Shown here: piece after piece, positions 60,260 through 64,000 of the stretch
Layout: each line of letters opens with the position of its first letter
How positions within the stretch are numbered: the first letter of the stretch is position 1
Source: Bolinopsis microptera
Lineage: Eukaryota > Ctenophora > Tentaculata > Lobata > Bolinopsidae
DNA length: 64,000 nt
NCBI RefSeq assembly: GCF_026151205.1
Contig: NC_087076.1
Location: 18,091,419-18,155,418, forward strand
Direction: 5' to 3'
Notes under the pieces: model-generated
The model's input: the letters and a program-made list of their open reading frames with translations, nothing else
What the model was told of the DNA's origin: nothing
Databases searched by the model: none
Program-made: the position numbers and the translations under genes

Positions 60260-60400
60260 ATGAGAGAAGTTCCTTTGTCCCTAAACTCGCGGGAGTTTCT
60301 CTCCTCAGTCCTCAAGGAGGGTCTGCGGCCTGACGCCCGAGAAGGATATGATTACAGAGACATCAAGATCAGTTTTGGACCTCAGTGGGGTCACGCAGAG
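60260..60400 (+). CDS. EXOSC9: Exosome component RRP45, first coding exon only
   Basis: The ATG opens 47 in-phase codons reading MREVPLSLNSREFL then LRPDARE and YDYRDIKISFGPQWGHAE, ending at a GTTAGT donor. This matches the N-terminus of human EXOSC9 (MKETPLSNCERRFL; RLDGRQTYDYRNIRISFG), an RNase PH-fold subunit of the RNA exosome ring. No further EXOSC9 exon is visible up to 64000, so intron 1 would exceed 3.6 kb and would contain the GALNS gene on the other strand, unless this is an isolated exon. Confidence 0.75.
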
Positions 60401-60859
60401 GTTAGTTTCCTTTTCCATATTTCATTGTAAATGTGTCTCAACTGAGATCATATCACTAACACACGCTAGATTTGTAGCATTTCCCTCTATTGTGGGATGA
60501 GGTGAGACCGTTGATTTACCCTTTACCCGTATCTTCCTGTTACACCATCCCAAACTCTCTATCTTCTCCTTTTATTTACGGCCAATACTCTCCTTATAAT
60601 TCGTTAAGATTTGCACGCTCTTTGGGGTTAGTGCTATGTATATATACAAGTGTGGATACAAATTTTTAAATAAAAAAAAATTTTTTCGGAGTTTAGAGGT
60701 TAAAAGTGACATAACACATTTTTATCGTATTAAACAAAATCTCAATTTAAAATTTCAACAAAAAATACACCCATTTTAAAATGTCTCTTCAAAAAACTCT
60801 TTTAAAGCTTTTTCTGTGTAGCTTCCCAGTTTGGGGATCGTTACTTCTCTTCTATCGCA

Positions 60860-62401
60860 TCAGTGAGGCCACACACAAAGCTTGGGATTAGAATCAGGTA
60901 CAGGCAAACAGTAATCAAGGTCCTCACAGCCCGGTGGAGCCCAATTTTGCACTGCAACATCGCAATAGTTTAGGGACGGCACTCCTGGTACCAAGTTTGC
61001 TTTGTGCTCTTTAACGATGGGATCGATGGTTGCCATGGCAGCTTTGTATTCTTTACTTTTATTTTCGATAATATACTTTTCTCCTGGATCTCTATTAACA
61101 TTGAAAAGTATCGGTTTATCCGTGTGATCTATTTGGTCGTGAACTGTAACATTTTTGATGTATTGGCCTCTGCAGAAAGTGAACTTCATTGGGTTTTGTC
61201 CGTGCTGAGTCCACATCCAATAGTGTGCCTTGTAAGCGCCCACCCTCACTGCCATCATCTCGTTACCTCTGTAATACCATATAGGCCTGTCTATCACTGG
61301 GACTGACTGGTCCAGTAGAACTGGACTCAGGTCTATGCCGTCAATAATTCTGTCTTGAGGCGGTTTTACCCCCGCCAAAGTTAGACTGGTAGTAAAAAGG
61401 TCCATGATGTTTCCGAGCTGATGAGTAATGGTTCCAGCAGGGATTGAACCAGGCCACCAAGCTATCCCTGGTTCTCTCATCCCTCCCTCATATGTTGTCT
61501 CTTTTCCACACAAGAAAGGACCATTGTCTCCGCCTGCTGAACCTCTATAGGTAGCTGCCCCGTTGTCTGACGTGAAGAAGACAAAAGTGTTATTGTCAAT
61601 CCCTAACTCCTTCAGCTTCTCTAAGATCTTGCCTACACAGTAGTCCATTTCCATCACAGCATCTCCGTATCTTCCTCGGATGCTTTTCTCGAGGAACATT
61701 GGGCTGGCATAGTTGGGACCGTGTGTCGCGTCCGGTGTCCAGTAAAGGAAAAACGGATTTCCATCAGAGTGCACCTTTTCGATGAATGAAAGACCTTCCT
61801 GGAGAAAGATTTGGCTTACATTGGACAGTCCATCATTTCCAATGGTGAAGTTGGTGTAGTATCTTCCAACCATTTTGTCGTCTTTGTACACTGGCATGTT
61901 GGGTGTTTTAACATCGTTATATGGTCCAAAATGACAATTTCCTGAGCCAAAGAACTCATCAAATCCTCTTTTGCAGGGAAGGAACTGTCTCCTGTGTCCA
62001 AGGTGCCATTTTCCAATTATTTTACTTTTGTAGTCAGCCTCTTTCAAGAGTTCAGGAAGGAGCTGCTCGTATTCGTGAATACCACCGACAATAGTCTGAG
62101 GAGTGAAAGCGTTCCTAGCATGAGCGTTCGTTGAGTAAAATCCATTTCTAATAGGTAGTCTCCCCGTCATCAGAGCTGCTCTTGAGGGGGAACAGAGCGG
62201 GTTAGCTGTGTAAAAGTCCATGAACAACATACCTTCTGCCGCCATCTTGTCGATAAAAGGGGTTTCCTTAGCCCAGTTTCCATTGATCCCCACGTCACCC
62301 CAGCCCATATCATCCATCAGCATTATTATGATGTTTGGACGATCAACCAGGCAGTGCGAAACTGTCAGGCATAGAACCATGCATGACAGTCGTATTAACA
62401 T
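60860..62401 (-). CDS. GALNS: N-acetylgalactosamine-6-sulfatase, intronless
   Basis: Lysosomal sulfatase acting on keratan sulfate and chondroitin-6-sulfate; formylglycine-dependent. 513 residues (human 522). Signal peptide about 1-17. Metal ligands D30-D31 in LMDDMGWGD; formylglycine precursor Cys70 in CSPSR; GKWHLGH (K131, H133, H136); DATHGP H227; TSDNGA D279-N280; GKETT K300. Long identity blocks with human GALNS ([43 protein letters not shown]) favour GALNS over arylsulfatases A/B. It is a single exon whereas the vertebrate gene has many, so intron loss or a retrocopy is likely. A minus-strand AATAAA lies at about 60575. Confidence 0.93.
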   Translation of the reverse strand: MLIRLSCMVLCLTVSHCLVDRPNIIIMLMDDMGWGDVGINGNWAKETPFIDKMAAEGMLFMDFYTANPLCSPSRAALMTGRLPIRNGFYSTNAHARNAFTPQTIVGGIHEYEQLLPELLKEADYKSKIIGKWHLGHRRQFLPCKRGFDEFFGSGNCHFGPYNDVKTPNMPVYKDDKMVGRYYTNFTIGNDGLSNVSQIFLQEGLSFIEKVHSDGNPFFLYWTPDATHGPNYASPMFLEKSIRGRYGDAVMEMDYCVGKILEKLKELGIDNNTFVFFTSDNGAATYRGSAGGDNGPFLCGKETTYEGGMREPGIAWWPGSIPAGTITHQLGNIMDLFTTSLTLAGVKPPQDRIIDGIDLSPVLLDQSVPVIDRPIWYYRGNEMMAVRVGAYKAHYWMWTQHGQNPMKFTFCRGQYIKNVTVHDQIDHTDKPILFNVNRDPGEKYIIENKSKEYKAAMATIDPIVKEHKANLVPGVPSLNYCDVAVQNWAPPGCEDLDYCLPVPDSNPKLCVWPH

Positions 62402-63446
62402 TTTACTGAGGGGAAGGGACCGTGTGAGTCATAGTGTATAAACACTAAAAAGTAATGATTATCGGAATGAAATAGCAAACGCAGAAGGACACGTTAAAAA
62501 ATTCTAAAGTCATTAAAGGTATACATAGATTTTGATAAGATAGATTTAAAGGGAAATATACATTTAGATACGATATTTTGATAACAATTTAAATATCGAC
62601 GAGAAACTGAAAATACAACTTTTTACACCGTTTTTCAATGACAAACAAACGGTGCATCAGTTGCCCGCCTAACTTAATCAACTTTTTTTTTCTTGTCACA
62701 TTTTAGTGGAGCCATGTAATCAATAATCATACAATATGTAATTCGAACCCAAGATAATTTTTGTGGTTCAGGTTAAAGTGGTGCAAGGTCAAAAGGAAAT
62801 CGCGGCACGTAGGGAATCGCGATTTTCCCTATTCTCCGCGACAAATCGCGATTTTTGACGTTTGCCAAATCGCGATTTTTCAATTCTCCGCGACAAATCT
62901 GAGGAGGAATATATATTTATATTTGTAAACATGTAAATAAACATTAGCTATTTGTGGTGCTGCATTGGTACCCATTGGTATTCCAATAACTTGTCTATTA
63001 GTGCTTTTCATGCAACAAGTAAAACAAATCCTTTATGTCATGTTTCCAGGGTTTGGACTGGAATTGCCTGCTTAAAGAACCTCCATCGCATTACATTACA
63101 TAATTTTCTGAAACATATATTACATTTACAATAAATTATGCAATATCACAACATTACAATCAACAAAATAAATTTAATCGCAGAATCTCAAATGCAAATA
63201 ATCGTAAATTAAACACAAAAAACAAATTAAACATGCAATAAATGAATATACGAATGCGCATCTTTTGTCAACTTACTCCTTCATAAAATTAATTTTTTAC
63301 AAAAAAAAATTTTTAGACGGTAAAATAATGGTTACTAATTTATAAGTCACAAATAATAAATCAATACAAATTAATCACAAATACTAGAATAATTAATAGA
63401 TATTAGGTAACTTATATAACTGAAAAACGATATATGTCGATACAAA
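62402..63446. other. Gene-free region with a repeated AATCGCGATT palindrome
   Basis: No coding exon. Between 62805 and 62890 the palindromic core AATCGCGATT occurs three times, with a repeated ATTCTCCGCGACAAATC spacer. The remainder is AT-rich. Confidence 0.5.
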
Positions 63447-63725
63447 TTACAAAATAATATTAGGTGATTGAAACATTTCAATAAATTCATCATAAATATC
63501 ACTACCATATTTACCCCAAATATTTAATCTTGATTTATAAAACTTGACAAACTTGTTGCGCAAAGCAGCTAACTTAAATCCTTGCGCAACCAATTTACCT
63601 AAAAGTTCGGTAACACAATTTTTGAAACCCTTAAGTGTCGAATATATAAATTTGACCCTGATAAGTAACATAAGAATTATCAATCAAATAATTAAGACAT
63701 TCCAAAAGTGTATCTTTAGAAAACT
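63447..63725 (-). pseudogene. Internally deleted reverse transcriptase remnant
   Basis: The minus strand reads TLLECLNYLIDNSYVTYQGQ, then a frame change, then STLKGFKNCVTELLGKLV and ALRNKFVKFYKSRLNIWGKYG to a stop at 63447. These look like a middle segment and the C-terminus of an RT family common in invertebrate genomes, with the catalytic part missing between them. Identification rests on remembered patterns. Confidence 0.45.
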
Positions 63726-63734
63726 GAACTTTGT

Positions 63735-63878
63735 ACATGTGCTCGTGACGGCACACCCCATCATCGCAACGGATGGTTCCTGAAGGACAGTCTCCATCGG
63801 CATCGTCATCGCAGTCTCCGCATGTTCTCGGACAAGCCTCTTTTATCAGCGAGTATTTGCAGAACTTCTCTTTGCAAC
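63735..63878 (-). CDS. Cys-rich exon (ShK-like and LDLa-like), partial
   Basis: After a minus acceptor (CCTCCAG, 63879-63881) the frame reads GCKEKFCKYSLIKEACPRTC, then GDCDDDADGDC and PSGTIRCDDGVCRHEHMYKV. The first part fits a ShK/SXC domain and the second resembles the start of an LDL-receptor class A or related disulfide module. It would belong to a secreted or extracellular protein whose other exons lie beyond the window or were lost. The 3' end of the exon is uncertain, as RT debris follows. Confidence 0.45.
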
Positions 63879-64000
63879 CTGGAGGTGATACCAGGGGTTA
63901 TATTTATGAAGGAGTCGTTTGAACATGGTTGACCGAATATCAGAAATTTATGATATTTGGCAAGCTAAACTGATGAAATGTTATAATATTATAACAGCGT

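Overview
The window is animal nuclear DNA. It is AT-rich, its genes are split by short GT-AG introns, and its core genes are clearly recognisable from human orthologues (NUP88, NCBP1, NDC80, CDK11, GALNS, first exon of EXOSC9). The rest is a dense load of LINEs, an LTR element, a TIR transposon and minisatellites. The repeat families and a ShK-like cysteine-rich exon would fit a cnidarian, possibly a hydrozoan, but this is inference; no species can be read from the sequence. Exon structures were built by hand from splice signals, reading phase and remembered human protein sequences. No search was run.

Layout. (1) 1-22 kb is a gene cluster: a small single-exon membrane protein (+); NUP88 (13 exons, -); NCBP1 (16 exons, -); an intronless short-chain dehydrogenase (+) that starts 123 bp from the NCBP1 start codon; and NDC80 (7 exons, -) with an acid-lipase gene (+) lying inside its intron 5. 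(2) 21.8-23.9 kb is sparse, with zinc-finger remnants and an orphan terminal exon. (3) 24-54 kb is a transposon graveyard with nested insertions. A truncated LINE is split by a 5-kb TIR transposon (25270-30309, TSD TATAC). After more LINE debris, an R2-like element (RT plus restriction-like endonuclease, 35790-53408) is split by a 14.2-kb LTR element (38111-52326, TSD CAAG). That LTR element itself contains a CR1-like LINE (about 42330-48085) whose ORF1 carries an AlkB-type dioxygenase domain and an SGNH hydrolase domain. (4) 54.9-64 kb returns to genes: CDK11 (+, 13 coding exons), the first exon of EXOSC9 (+), intronless GALNS (-), then retroelement debris and a ShK/LDLa-like exon at the edge.

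The host genes are housekeeping functions (nuclear pore, cap binding, kinetochore, splicing/transcription kinase, RNA exosome, lysosomal sulfatase). Their proximity shows no obvious joint pathway, though several concern nuclear RNA handling. The most notable items are the AlkB+SGNH ORF1 of the LINE, the frame-exact nested insertions, the NUP88 intron that is open in frame through a minisatellite, and a deletion-riddled copy of two NCBP1 exons that looks like an assembly artefact.
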